Shown here: positions 30,209 through 37,692 of the stretch, piece by piece | Position numbering within the stretch: the first letter of the stretch is position 1 | Layout: every line of letters starts with the position of its first letter | Assembly: GCA_016203225.1 (NCBI GenBank) | Contig: JACQNC010000009.1 | Location: 62,001 to 126,000, forward strand | Origin: Candidatus Woesearchaeota archaeon | Lineage (GTDB): Archaea > Nanobdellota > Nanobdellia > Woesearchaeales > ARS49 | DNA length: 64,000 nucleotides | Reading direction: 5' to 3' | Position numbers and translations under genes: made by a program | The notes under the pieces: generated by a model | What the model was told of the DNA's origin: nothing | The model's input: only the letters and a program-made list of their open reading frames with translations | The model's database searches: none

Positions 30209-30886
30209 TTTTCCAACAAGCCTGAGGATATCGATCGGCTTATCGATGACGAAATCGGCTCCATGCGTGCGTGGCTTGGGTTTTGCAGGATCCCACCCAT
30301 ACCGTGCCCAGGCCGCCCTGATTCCAAGCTTTTTCGCGCCGATGACATCGCGCTCTGGCCAATCACCGACATGGATGACTTCCACGGGCCTCACATTCAG
30401 CTGGTCCAAAGCTTTCGCGAACGGAAGCGTCGACGGTTTACGTTCGCCGGTGTCGTCGTACGCCACTACTGCGTCGAACATGTCCTGCAAGCCCAATTCA
30501 GTCAGTCTCATCCAGGCCTTCAACCTAGGCGCGTCGGAGACTATCGCCAGTTTCAGCCCGCGTGTCTTCAACTGGTGCAACACGGATGTCATGCCCGGGT
30601 AAGGTCGCAGGAACGCTGTCTGCGCTTTCCGATACGCTACTATTCCCGCCGCGACGATCCGGTCATCGACATGATGGTTCACGTTCTTCAGGAACTCCTG
30701 GAAGATCTGCGGGTGCTCGATCCCCACGCGCCAGTAGACCTTGAACAACCGCAGCGTCGCGACGCGTTTGCTCATCCGCAAGCCTGCATTGATCATGGCC
30801 TCGACAGCGGCTTCGACAGAAGCTCGCTTCATGCGCATGAAATCGACCAGGGTGTTATCGAGATCGAACAGCACTGCTTTGATCAT
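30203..30886 (-). CDS. HAD-superfamily hydrolase
   Basis: A 227-residue haloacid dehalogenase-like phosphatase. Motif I is DLDNT at the N-terminus (nucleophile and acid/base aspartates), motif II is VSDAP, motif III is the lysine in GERKPSTLPF, and motif IV is GDWPERD. A helical cap lies between motifs I and II, as in phosphoglycolate phosphatase-like enzymes. Specific substrate unknown. It shares a symmetric TATA with the divergent JAMM-PolX operon. Confidence 0.88.
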   Translation of the reverse strand: MIKAVLFDLDNTLVDFMRMKRASVEAAVEAMINAGLRMSKRVATLRLFKVYWRVGIEHPQIFQEFLKNVNHHVDDRIVAAGIVAYRKAQTAFLRPYPGMTSVLHQLKTRGLKLAIVSDAPRLKAWMRLTELGLQDMFDAVVAYDDTGERKPSTLPFAKALDQLNVRPVEVIHVGDWPERDVIGAKKLGIRAAWARYGWDPAKPKPRTHGADFVIDKPIDILRLVGKA

Positions 30887-30908
30887 ACGGTTCCGTGAAC
30901 AACAAATC

Positions 30909-30916
30909 TATTTAAA
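30909..30916. promoter_or_regulatory. Shared TATA between HAD and JAMM-PolX genes
   Basis: TATTTAAA. Its centre is about 27 bases from both the HAD ATG (30886, minus) and the JAMM ATG (30940, plus), the only TATA-like element in the 53-base gap. Confidence 0.65.
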
Positions 30917-30939
30917 CCTGTGCGGTGAACGACACCATC

Positions 30940-31425
30940 ATGTGGAAGCGGGTGGCGCGTTGGTTGCTCAAGCGCTCGGGCGTGCAGGAGTTCGACTATC
31001 ACAGTGTCTTCATCGAACGGGAGGTCATCCATAACGTCATCGAGTTCGCGAAGAAGGCCCATCCGAACGAATTCTCGGCATACCTGCAAGGCAACGTCAC
31101 GAACAAGGTGTTGTACATCAAAGGCATCATCTATGAGCACTACTCGGCAACAGAGTCGCAGGCGATCATCAGCGCGGATCTTCCCATATTACACGAGGTC
31201 GTCGGCACGGTGCACAGCCATCCGAGCTTCAACAACCTGCCATCATCCGCAGACAAGCGAGGCCTGTTCACGATGGGGCTCGCCAACTTCATCATCTGCC
31301 AGCCATACACGTTCCACCGCGTGGCCGCGTACAACATCTTGGGAAAGCCTATCGATTTCACGGTGATCGAACGGGTCAAGGCCGACAAAAGCTTAAAAAC
31401 TGAGCCTTCTCAGAAGCCGGCATGA
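30940..31425 (+). CDS. JAMM/MPN metalloprotease-like protein
   Basis: Start chosen at ATG 30940, 27 bases from the TATA (161 residues); the GTG at 30925 is less likely. The JAB1/MPN+ metal site is complete: E44 in HPNEFSAYL, H92 and H94 in VHSHPS, S102 and D105 in PSSAD. Archaeal JAMM proteins remove ubiquitin-like SAMP modifiers or process small sulfur carriers. No ubiquitin-like gene is visible nearby. It overlaps the PolX gene by 4 bases, so the two are translated together. Confidence 0.85.
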   Translation: MWKRVARWLLKRSGVQEFDYHSVFIEREVIHNVIEFAKKAHPNEFSAYLQGNVTNKVLYIKGIIYEHYSATESQAIISADLPILHEVVGTVHSHPSFNNLPSSADKRGLFTMGLANFIICQPYTFHRVAAYNILGKPIDFTVIERVKADKSLKTEPSQKPA

Positions 31426-33143
31426 AAAACCAGGAGGTGGCCGGCATCCTCTATGAGATGGCGGACATCCTCGACATTCTAGGCGTGCAGTGGAAGCCGA
31501 ACGCCTACCGCCGCGCGGCAAGGACCATCGAGACATACAGCGACGCCATCGAGGACATCTACCAAAAAGGGGGCGTTAAGGGCCTGATGGACGTTCCGGG
31601 CGTAGGAGAGAACATCGCGAAGAAGATCGAGGAATATCTTAGGACGGGGAAGATCAAGGAGCTCCAACAGTTGGAGAAGAAAATCCCGAAAGGCGTCGAT
31701 GAGATGATGCACCTGCAGGGCCTCGGCCCAAAGAAGGCATGGCGTCTTTACAAGGAACTGCGGATCAAGAATCTCAATGACCTCAAGAAGGCCATCAAAG
31801 CCCAGAAAGTCAGGAAGCTCGCCGGTTTCGGGGAGAAGTCCGAGAGCGACATCCTCCAGTCTCTCGGCATGCACGAAGTCGGCGAAAAGCGGAAACTGCT
31901 TCTCACCGGTCTCGATGTCGCGCGCGAACTTGAAACGCGCCTCCGCGCTTTGCCTTGGGTCAAGAAAGCAGAGGTCGCGGGCTCAGTCAGACGCAGGAAA
32001 GAGACGATCGCCGATATCGACATCCTCGTCATCAGCAAAGAAGCGGATAAAGTCATGAAGTATTTCACCAGCATGGCCGATGTCAGACGGATCCTCGCGA
32101 AAGGGGAGACGAAGTCCGCGGTAGTCCTCACGAACGGGCTTCAGGCGGACGTGCGCGTCCTCGATGACAAGAGCTTCGGCGCGGCGATGCAGTACTTCAC
32201 GGGCAGCAAGGACCACAACGTGAAGCTCCGTGGCATAGCGATCAAGAAAGGTTTCAAGCTCAGCGAATACGGGCTGTTCAAGCGGAAGGGCGAAGCGTAC
32301 GTCGCGGGGCGCACCGAGGAGGACGTTTACAGGAAGCTTGGATTGCCTTACATCGAGCCCGAGCTTAGAGAGAACACTGGCGAGATCGAGGCCGCGATGA
32401 AGCGCAAACTCCCTGCGCTCATCGGATATGATGACATCCGCGGCGACTGCCACACGCACACGACGTGGAGCGACGGCGCGAACACGACCGAGGAGATGGT
32501 GCAGGCAGCCATCAAACGTGGCTATGAATACATCGCGATAACGGACCATAGCAAGAGCACGATCATCGCTAACGGCCTCGATGATAAGCGTCTCCTGAAG
32601 CACCTGGATGAGATCGAAAGGCTACAGCGCAGATACCGCGATATCACCATCCTGAAGGGCAGCGAATGCGATATCCTCAAGAGCGGCGAGCTCGATTATC
32701 GGCCCGAGATTCTCAAGAAGTTGGATGTCGTAGTCGCGTCGGTGCATGCGAGTTTCAAGATGGGCAAGGAGGATATGACCAAGCGCTACCTGAAGGCGAT
32801 CACGTCAGGTCATGTTACCGCGATCGGCCACCCGACCGCGCGTTTGATCAACACCCGTCCCGGATTCGAGTTTGACTTGGAGAAGGTCGCGCAAGCATGC
32901 AAGGACGCGGGCGTCGCGTTCGAGATAAACGGCAATCCGAGCCGGCTGGATTTGCGGGACAGCCACATCAAGGCCGCGAACGAATTAGGCGCGTCGTTCC
33001 TCATCAACACCGACAGCCACTCGGAGAATCATCTTCGATTCATTGAATTGGGTGTCGCGCAGGCGCGTCGTGGCTGGGTGTCAGCACGCAGCGTTCTAAA
33101 CTCCCAGTCCGCCTCTCGATTTCTGAAATCTCTTCGGCGCTGA
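31422..33143 (+). CDS. polX: Family X DNA polymerase with PHP domain
   Basis: The 573-residue enzyme has an N-terminal helix-hairpin-helix region ([17 protein letters not shown] and [16 protein letters not shown]), the nucleotidyltransferase core ([16 protein letters not shown] with metal-binding D198 and D200, then the [12 protein letters not shown] third acid) and a C-terminal PHP phosphoesterase ([41 protein letters not shown]). Such bifunctional enzymes fill short gaps and trim 3' ends in base excision repair. It overlaps the JAMM gene upstream. Its last 104 bases overlap the convergent small gene at 33040. Confidence 0.95.
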   Translation: MKNQEVAGILYEMADILDILGVQWKPNAYRRAARTIETYSDAIEDIYQKGGVKGLMDVPGVGENIAKKIEEYLRTGKIKELQQLEKKIPKGVDEMMHLQGLGPKKAWRLYKELRIKNLNDLKKAIKAQKVRKLAGFGEKSESDILQSLGMHEVGEKRKLLLTGLDVARELETRLRALPWVKKAEVAGSVRRRKETIADIDILVISKEADKVMKYFTSMADVRRILAKGETKSAVVLTNGLQADVRVLDDKSFGAAMQYFTGSKDHNVKLRGIAIKKGFKLSEYGLFKRKGEAYVAGRTEEDVYRKLGLPYIEPELRENTGEIEAAMKRKLPALIGYDDIRGDCHTHTTWSDGANTTEEMVQAAIKRGYEYIAITDHSKSTIIANGLDDKRLLKHLDEIERLQRRYRDITILKGSECDILKSGELDYRPEILKKLDVVVASVHASFKMGKEDMTKRYLKAITSGHVTAIGHPTARLINTRPGFEFDLEKVAQACKDAGVAFEINGNPSRLDLRDSHIKAANELGASFLINTDSHSENHLRFIELGVAQARRGWVSARSVLNSQSASRFLKSLRR

Positions 33144-33381
33144 GTTCGCGGAACGTGTTGTGCAGGATCTTATCACGCATTCCGCTGATGATTGTGATGT
33201 CCTTACGGTTTACGTTGACGTCGAAGCTAGGCGTCGCGAGAAGAGCTGCGTGGGGAAGCGTCGCCATGAGTTGTCCGAGAGAATACAGTCCGGCGACTCC
33301 CCACGTGCTTGAGCCATAGCTCGCGACGAACCCTCCATTATCGCCCGCGCGGATTGATACGTACTGGACGTCAACTTGCAT
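33040..33381 (-). CDS. Hypothetical protein overlapping the polX 3' end
   Basis: The 113-residue protein begins MQVDVQYVSIRAGDNGGFVASYGSS, a beta-rich start, then a helical segment. No known domain. A TATA 26 bases from its ATG supports transcription. Its last 34 codons run antisense through the end of polX, an unusually long convergent overlap here. The part outside the overlap (about 80 residues) is the better supported portion. Confidence 0.55.
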   Translation of the reverse strand: MQVDVQYVSIRAGDNGGFVASYGSSTWGVAGLYSLGQLMATLPHAALLATPSFDVNVNRKDITIISGMRDKILHNTFRELSAEEISEIERRTGSLERCVLTPSHDAPARHPIQ

Positions 33382-33402
33382 AGCCGAGGGGGTGCGCTCT
33401 GG

Positions 33403-33411
33403 GTTTAAAAA
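33403..33411 (-). promoter_or_regulatory. TATA box of the gene overlapping polX
   Basis: Minus-strand TTTTTAAAC, 26 bases from the ATG at 33381. Confidence 0.6.
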
Positions 33412-33423
33412 CGTCGCGACACA

Positions 33424-34002
33424 TCAGAACTCCTCTCGTGCGAACGCACCGAACAGGACCAGTTCGACGACCGTCTTCCCCAGGACGTCCTTGTGCGTGA
33501 ACTGCGTCTTGAGCTCCGCCTTCGGGAAGCGCTTGCGGAACATATCGACAAGGAGAGCTTTGTCGTCGGCAGACACTGTGCTCATGACATGCACCAATCC
33601 GAACCGCGCGATGTCGGGATTGACGTCGCTGAGGTTCGCCTGCAGGACCTCCTTCGTCTTCGTCCCGTCGAGCGTGCAGTAGTTCTCTTTCTTGAACGTG
33701 TCGACGACGCGTGTGTTGTCCAGGCAGATCTTGCGGTACAGCGTCCCTTGCTCCGCCCGCGAGGCTTGCCTGATGAACTCCATCGCCTGTGGCGTGGAAC
33801 GCAATTCCTCCGAGAACATCCAGCCCTGACCCCAATCGGCGTCGATCTGTATCTGGTCGTCCTGCCGTGCTGAGAGCGCGTCGATTATCCTGCGCACCTC
33901 GCGGAGCGTCGAGGAGGAATCAGTGGCGTTGATGTCGAGTGAGACTCCGGGCACGTTGATACGCGCGCGGATCCTGCCTCTCGTCACCAGCACTTTTTTC
34001 AC
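33424..34002 (-). CDS. Hypothetical protein, 192 residues
   Basis: The long ORF is trimmed to a GTG at 34002, 28 bases from a TATA. The product starts MKKVLVTRGRIRARINVPGVSLDI and alternates strands and helices: a region resembling a ferredoxin-like fold, then LREVRRIIDALSARQDDQ and a C-terminal part with TVSADDKALLVDMFRKRFPKAELKTQF. Two halves each end in a helix plus strand, but I recognise no family. Soluble and without signal peptide. Confidence 0.7.
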   Translation of the reverse strand: MKKVLVTRGRIRARINVPGVSLDINATDSSSTLREVRRIIDALSARQDDQIQIDADWGQGWMFSEELRSTPQAMEFIRQASRAEQGTLYRKICLDNTRVVDTFKKENYCTLDGTKTKEVLQANLSDVNPDIARFGLVHVMSTVSADDKALLVDMFRKRFPKAELKTQFTHKDVLGKTVVELVLFGAFAREEF

Positions 34003-34026
34003 GCTGATAAATCTATTGTATGTCTC

Positions 34027-34068
34027 TTTAAATAATTTTAGGTTGTGGAATCCATAGCAACTTTTATA
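34027..34068. promoter_or_regulatory. Divergent TATA boxes, 34002 and 34093 genes
   Basis: TTTAAATA (34027-34034) is 28 bases from the minus-strand GTG at 34002. CTTTTATA (34061-34068) is 28 bases from the plus-strand ATG at 34093. Confidence 0.7.
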
Positions 34069-34092
34069 AGAACTGAAACAAACTCTACTCGC

Positions 34093-34362
34093 ATGCCGTT
34101 CAAAGATGATATAAAGAGAAAGGTGCCGCTCCGTTACCAGAACACGCCGGAGTTCACGACGTTCCTCGCGATAGTCGCCAAGAGGAATTTCGCGAACAGC
34201 CGTGCGTTGAGGATGTTCCTCGACATCGAGATGGCGACATGTCAGGCATGGCTGAACGCGAACAAGAACACGTCGTCCGGCAACCGCCAACGCTCGAGAT
34301 GCGCGAAACATCTCGCGTTCTTCAGGACAGTCAAGGAGAAACTCCTACCCTATTTGGTATGA
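34093..34362 (+). CDS. Small basic hypothetical protein, 89 residues
   Basis: Starting at MPFKDDIKRKV fits the TATA. The protein is basic and helical (FTTFLAIVAKRNFANSRALRMFLDIEM...LAFFRTVKEKLLPYL), with no zinc ligands or membrane segment. It overlaps the DUF192 gene by 4 bases. Unknown function; the charge pattern would suit nucleic acid binding. Confidence 0.65.
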   Translation: MPFKDDIKRKVPLRYQNTPEFTTFLAIVAKRNFANSRALRMFLDIEMATCQAWLNANKNTSSGNRQRSRCAKHLAFFRTVKEKLLPYLV

Positions 34363-34685
34363 AGCATCCTTTGGAAGGGGCGATCCTCTGTCGCTCCGGT
34401 TGGAGCAAGTTCCGCGGCTTGATGCTATCGCGCAGGCGCACGCTCGTGTTCGCGTTTGATCGGGACGAGCACGTTCCGTTGCACATGCTGTTCGTCTTCT
34501 TCCCGATAGATGTGCTTTATCTAGATGGGGAGAAGAGGGTCGTTGAGGTCAAGAGGAATTTCCGACCGTTCACTTTCTACTCGCCTAAGAACAAAGCAAG
34601 ATATGTCGTCGAGATCCCGGAACGGACCGACATCAAGGTGGGCGACAGTATTTCATGGGGACGCAGGGATTTGAACCCCGATTAA
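34359..34685 (+). CDS. DUF192 family protein
   Basis: Starting at MKHPLEGA (ATGA overlap) gives 108 residues. The DUF192 pattern is clear: SRRRTLVFAFDRDEHVPLHMLFVFFPIDVLYLD, then GEKRVVEVKRNFRPFTFY and ARYVVEIPERT...KVGDSISW. Function of DUF192 is unknown. The last nine residues (GRRDLNPD) are encoded by the antisense of the tRNA gene, so the coding region runs into the tRNA before meeting a stop; the native stop may have been lost. Confidence 0.8.
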   Translation: MKHPLEGAILCRSGWSKFRGLMLSRRRTLVFAFDRDEHVPLHMLFVFFPIDVLYLDGEKRVVEVKRNFRPFTFYSPKNKARYVVEIPERTDIKVGDSISWGRRDLNPD

Positions 34686-34729
34686 CCGCTCTGGAGGCGG
34701 CCGTCCTAGCCAGGTTGGACGACGTCCCC
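34656..34729 (-). tRNA. tRNA-Trp (anticodon CCA), intronless
   Basis: The minus strand folds into a full cloverleaf of 74 bases: acceptor GGGGACG/CGTCCCC with discriminator A, D-arm GTCC/GGAC, anticodon stem GCCGC/GCGGT with loop CTCCAGA (anticodon CCA), 4-base variable loop, and T-arm CGGGG-TTCAAAT-CCCTG. The 3' CCA is not encoded. Unlike many archaeal tRNA-Trp genes it has no intron. A TATA lies upstream. Confidence 0.95.
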
Positions 34730-34754
34730 TCAAGTAAAGAAATCCGGTTGGGGC

Positions 34755-34764
34755 TTATTTAAAG
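34755..34764 (-). promoter_or_regulatory. TATA box of tRNA-Trp
   Basis: Minus-strand CTTTAAATAA, about 30 bases before the mature 5' end at 34729, within the 44-base gap after msrB. Confidence 0.65.
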
Positions 34765-34773
34765 CTTGCGCGA

Positions 34774-35160
34774 TTACTTCTTCTTGAATCCCAATGCGCA
34801 TGCATTGATGCAGAATCGTTTGCCCGTCGCGGTCGGTCCGTCGTCGAAGACGTGCCCGAGGTGGCCGCCGCATTGCGCACAGATGGCTTCGACGCGCTTC
34901 ATCCCATAGGAAGTGTCATCTTTGAGCTTGACCGCGCCAGGTAGGGCTTTGTCGAAACTCGGCCAGCCCGTGCCTGATTCGAACTTGGCATCTGAAGGGA
35001 ACAGGTCTGCGCCGCAGCCGGAACATTGATACGTCCCCTTTTCCTTGTTGTAGAGCAGCTTGCCCGTGAACGCCGGCTCGGTGCCTTTCTCGCGCAGCAC
35101 GCGGTATTGCTCAGGGGTCAGTTTCTTCTTCCACTCGTCTTCGGATTTAGGCATCTTCAT
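34774..35160 (-). CDS. msrB: Peptide methionine-R-sulfoxide reductase
   Basis: MsrB (128 residues) reduces methionine-R-sulfoxide in oxidised proteins. Zinc is held by two CxxC pairs (C46/C49 in CSGC and C94/C97 in CAQC). The catalytic cysteine is C117 in RFCIN. The usual substrate-binding GTGWPSF and GGHLGHVFDDGP motifs are intact. No signal peptide, so it is cytoplasmic. The start is 26 bases from a TATA that lies within the end of the upstream gene. Confidence 0.95.
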   Translation of the reverse strand: MKMPKSEDEWKKKLTPEQYRVLREKGTEPAFTGKLLYNKEKGTYQCSGCGADLFPSDAKFESGTGWPSFDKALPGAVKLKDDTSYGMKRVEAICAQCGGHLGHVFDDGPTATGKRFCINACALGFKKK

Positions 35161-35162
35161 GC

Positions 35163-35894
35163 CTAGGTAGAAGCTGTAGCCCTATTTATTCCTTGCGAGA
35201 AATCGCTTGCGAGCGTTCTAAGCGGACGCAGATCCTTGACGCGCTCGTAAAGCGTGCGTCCCTGCTCGTCTTGATAGAGGTGGATCGCGCCCGCTATGGC
35301 GACAGTCGTTCCGCGAATCTTGTCACGCACGGTGCGTTCCATGAGCCTGTCGCGCTCACCTACAATTGTCGGCGCATGCGCATCGAGAAGCGCGACCCGC
35401 GCCTTGCTCCGTTTGCTCGCGTATTCGCGCGCAAAATCAATATAGCCTCGATCAACGGTTCGTTGGAATTCGGCTTCAGACGCGAAGAACTCGGGACGGA
35501 GCACAGCAGCAAGAGCGCGCGGAGGGACATCGATTATGCGCTGGCGCTCGAAGGCGATAGTTTGCTCAGCCAGGGCGCGCGGATTCGGGCTTTTCTCGAG
35601 ATGGTATGCGGAGACGCGATTCCGCTCGGCATAGGCGAATGCCACCCGCGGCTCGACAGCCTGCCGGTAACCGAATGTCCTGAATATCCCGGGAATCTCC
35701 CTCTTCGCATATCCCTTCCTGAGTAGCCGGCCCGTGAATTCTCTGAGAAGTGCGCGTCTTTTCCGTGCCTGGATCGCGATACGTTTTGCGTCCCCTTCGA
35801 CAAGGATCACATCAGGTTTCAGCGCATCAAGCGCAGTCTCAAGCCGCTGTTCTAGTTTCAAGTCGTTGTGCTGTGTCCCGATGAGGTATAACAT
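35163..35894 (-). CDS. TraB-like family protein (soluble)
   Basis: The 243-residue protein starts MLYLIGTQHNDLK and contains VILVEGDAKR, then a C-terminal RDRLMERTVRDKIRG and TVAIAGAIHLYQ. These correspond to the GTxH, E, RD...M and GxxH positions of the TraB/PrgY fold, whose members include predicted metal-dependent proteases. The C-terminal membrane helices of PrgY-type proteins are missing, so this is a short soluble form. It ends 3 bases before msrB. Family assignment is moderate. Confidence 0.6.
   Translation of the reverse strand: MLYLIGTQHNDLKLEQRLETALDALKPDVILVEGDAKRIAIQARKRRALLREFTGRLLRKGYAKREIPGIFRTFGYRQAVEPRVAFAYAERNRVSAYHLEKSPNPRALAEQTIAFERQRIIDVPPRALAAVLRPEFFASEAEFQRTVDRGYIDFAREYASKRSKARVALLDAHAPTIVGERDRLMERTVRDKIRGTTVAIAGAIHLYQDEQGRTLYERVKDLRPLRTLASDFSQGINRATAST
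35182..35190 (-). promoter_or_regulatory. TATA box of msrB
   Basis: Minus-strand AATAAATAG, 26 bases from the ATG at 35160 and inside the 3' end of the TraB-like gene. Confidence 0.6.
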
Positions 35895-35924
35895 CCTAAA
35901 TCACCATCATTTTCACTACTTTCA

Positions 35925-35947
35925 GGTAAATACATTAGTATTTAAAG
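35925..35947. promoter_or_regulatory. Divergent promoters of TraB-like and permease genes
   Basis: GTATTTAAAG (35938-35947) is 28 bases from the permease ATG at 35971. On the minus strand GTATTTACC (35925-35933) is about 35 bases from the ATG at 35894; the reverse reading of the first element is an alternative. Confidence 0.6.
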
Positions 35948-35970
35948 CTATCGCTTCCCACCGACGAGCT

Positions 35971-37104
35971 ATGGGCAAAATCCATGTCTGGGAAGCCGTC
36001 GCGACGCTCACGGGCACGATAATCGGCGCTGGTGTCCTCGGCATCCCGTACGTGATGGCACAGGCCGGCTTCTTGACGGGGATCCTGGTCCTCGCGCTAT
36101 TGGGGGGCGTCATCCTCACCGTCAACCTGTGCGTCGGCGAGATCACATTACGGACCAAGGAAAAGCACCAGCTCACAGGATACGTCGCGACCTATCTCGG
36201 TCCCGGCGGGCGTTGGACTATGACTGTCGCGATGGTGGTCGCGAATTACGGCGCTTTGATGGCGTATCTTATCGCCGAAGGGAGCTCATTGGCAGCGCTG
36301 TTCGGCGGCGATCCCTGGTTGTGGAGCGCAGGGTTCTTCATCGTGGGCAGCCTTATCATCTATCGCGGTCTCGTTGCTGTGGGTGTGTCGGAGCTTGTCC
36401 TGAGCACCGCTAAGTTCACCGCATTCTTTACTGTTGTTCTGCTCGCGTTGTTCTCGAACGTCTTCACCGCCGAACATCTGGCAGGCTTCGACATCACCAA
36501 GCTATTCGTTCCATATGGTGTGATGCTGTTCGCGTTCCTTGGCGCGATAGCCATACCTGAGATGCGTCAGGAGCTTTCGAAGCACCCGCGTGACCTGAAG
36601 AAATCGATCATCCTCGGAAGCGTCATCCCGTTGCTTGTCTACGCGGTTTTCGGTTTGGCTATAGTAGGCGTCACCGGCCTCGGCACGACAGAGATCGCGA
36701 ACGTCGGAATAGGACGCGCGCTTGGTTTGCCGGCGTTGATCGCGGCGAACCTGTTCGCGATCCTGAGCATGGCGACGGCGTTCATCGCAATCGCGCTCGG
36801 CCTCAAGCAGATGTACGAGTTAGACTATCATTTCAGGCCGATCTTCGCGTTCGGCGCGACGATGCTTCTTCCGCCGCTCCTGATCCTGGCGGGCATCCAC
36901 TCATTCATCATGATCCTCGGGGTGTCAGGCGCGGTCGCGGGTGGCTTGGAAGGGATCCTCTTGGTGATGACCTATTGGAAAGCGAGGACGCGAGGCAACC
37001 GGATGCCCGAATACAAGCTGCGATTGCCGGTTCCTGCGTTGGTCCTGCTGATCGCTGTTTTCGCGCTGGGCGCGGTCCTGACCATGAGAGGACTTCTAGT
37101 ATAA
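35971..37104 (+). CDS. Aromatic/neutral amino acid permease
   Basis: From MGKIHVWEA (377 residues) the protein has about 11 hydrophobic helices. The first helix carries the unwound GTIIGAGVLGIPY motif of the APC/hydroxy-aromatic amino acid permease superfamily. The helix 6 region (LFVPYGVMLFAFLGAIAIPEM) matches the substrate-binding break. It likely imports an amino acid, perhaps tryptophan, tyrosine or serine, with a cation. The TATA at 35938 sets the start; the longer ORF is a shadow upstream. Confidence 0.85.
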   Translation: MGKIHVWEAVATLTGTIIGAGVLGIPYVMAQAGFLTGILVLALLGGVILTVNLCVGEITLRTKEKHQLTGYVATYLGPGGRWTMTVAMVVANYGALMAYLIAEGSSLAALFGGDPWLWSAGFFIVGSLIIYRGLVAVGVSELVLSTAKFTAFFTVVLLALFSNVFTAEHLAGFDITKLFVPYGVMLFAFLGAIAIPEMRQELSKHPRDLKKSIILGSVIPLLVYAVFGLAIVGVTGLGTTEIANVGIGRALGLPALIAANLFAILSMATAFIAIALGLKQMYELDYHFRPIFAFGATMLLPPLLILAGIHSFIMILGVSGAVAGGLEGILLVMTYWKARTRGNRMPEYKLRLPVPALVLLIAVFALGAVLTMRGLLV

Positions 37105-37692
37105 CGGCTCGTTCCCTGGCTGGATGAAAGGCTCGCACAATGAGAACTGGTATGCTCGTGTCGAAGGCGTCACGGTGCCTTTCGGCGTGATTCGTCTTCC
37201 GACACTGATTTGCAGCAGTCCTATCGCGGATTGGAGTTCTACTGCATTGATGGGCAGGCCTGTGCCGGCGACATCCTGATCTTCAGTGGGAATGACCGTG
37301 AATCCGTTCTTGGCGAGCGCTTCCTGCGCGGTGATCACATACTGACGGCAGTAATCAGGCTTGTCATGAGGATGAGAGCCACAGAACGCGAACGAATGCC
37401 ATATCTTAACCGGAAGAGTTTTGCGCACGAACACGCCTAGCTCGACGGCGACGTTGCCGATCGAGGTTCTGTCGGAATAGAGGCCTCGTGTTAGGCACAG
37501 CAATCCCCCTATATGCTCCCGCGGAGCGTAGAATGCTATGCCGAACGGGACCTCTTCCGCCCGGAATGTCACAAGACTGCCTCCGAACGTGTAGGTGTTG
37601 TCAGGCACGTCGAAGAATCCCTGGTGTTTGCTCTCGAGGTATGCGCCGGAGAACACTTCTGCTGAGACCAAGCGGTCGTCGAGCATGGTCAT
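37096..37692 (-). CDS. Hypothetical protein, 198 residues
   Basis: I start this at MTMLDDRLVS (ATGA overlap with the upstream gene). The sequence is beta-rich, without signal peptide, and includes VTFRAEEVPFGIAFYAPREHIGGLLCLTRG and KIWHSFAFCGSHPHDKPDYCRQ. No family is recognised. It is the last gene of the operon of the 855-residue membrane protein and converges with the permease gene (9-base overlap). Confidence 0.7.
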   Translation of the reverse strand: MTMLDDRLVSAEVFSGAYLESKHQGFFDVPDNTYTFGGSLVTFRAEEVPFGIAFYAPREHIGGLLCLTRGLYSDRTSIGNVAVELGVFVRKTLPVKIWHSFAFCGSHPHDKPDYCRQYVITAQEALAKNGFTVIPTEDQDVAGTGLPINAVELQSAIGLLQISVGRRITPKGTVTPSTRAYQFSLCEPFIQPGNEPLY

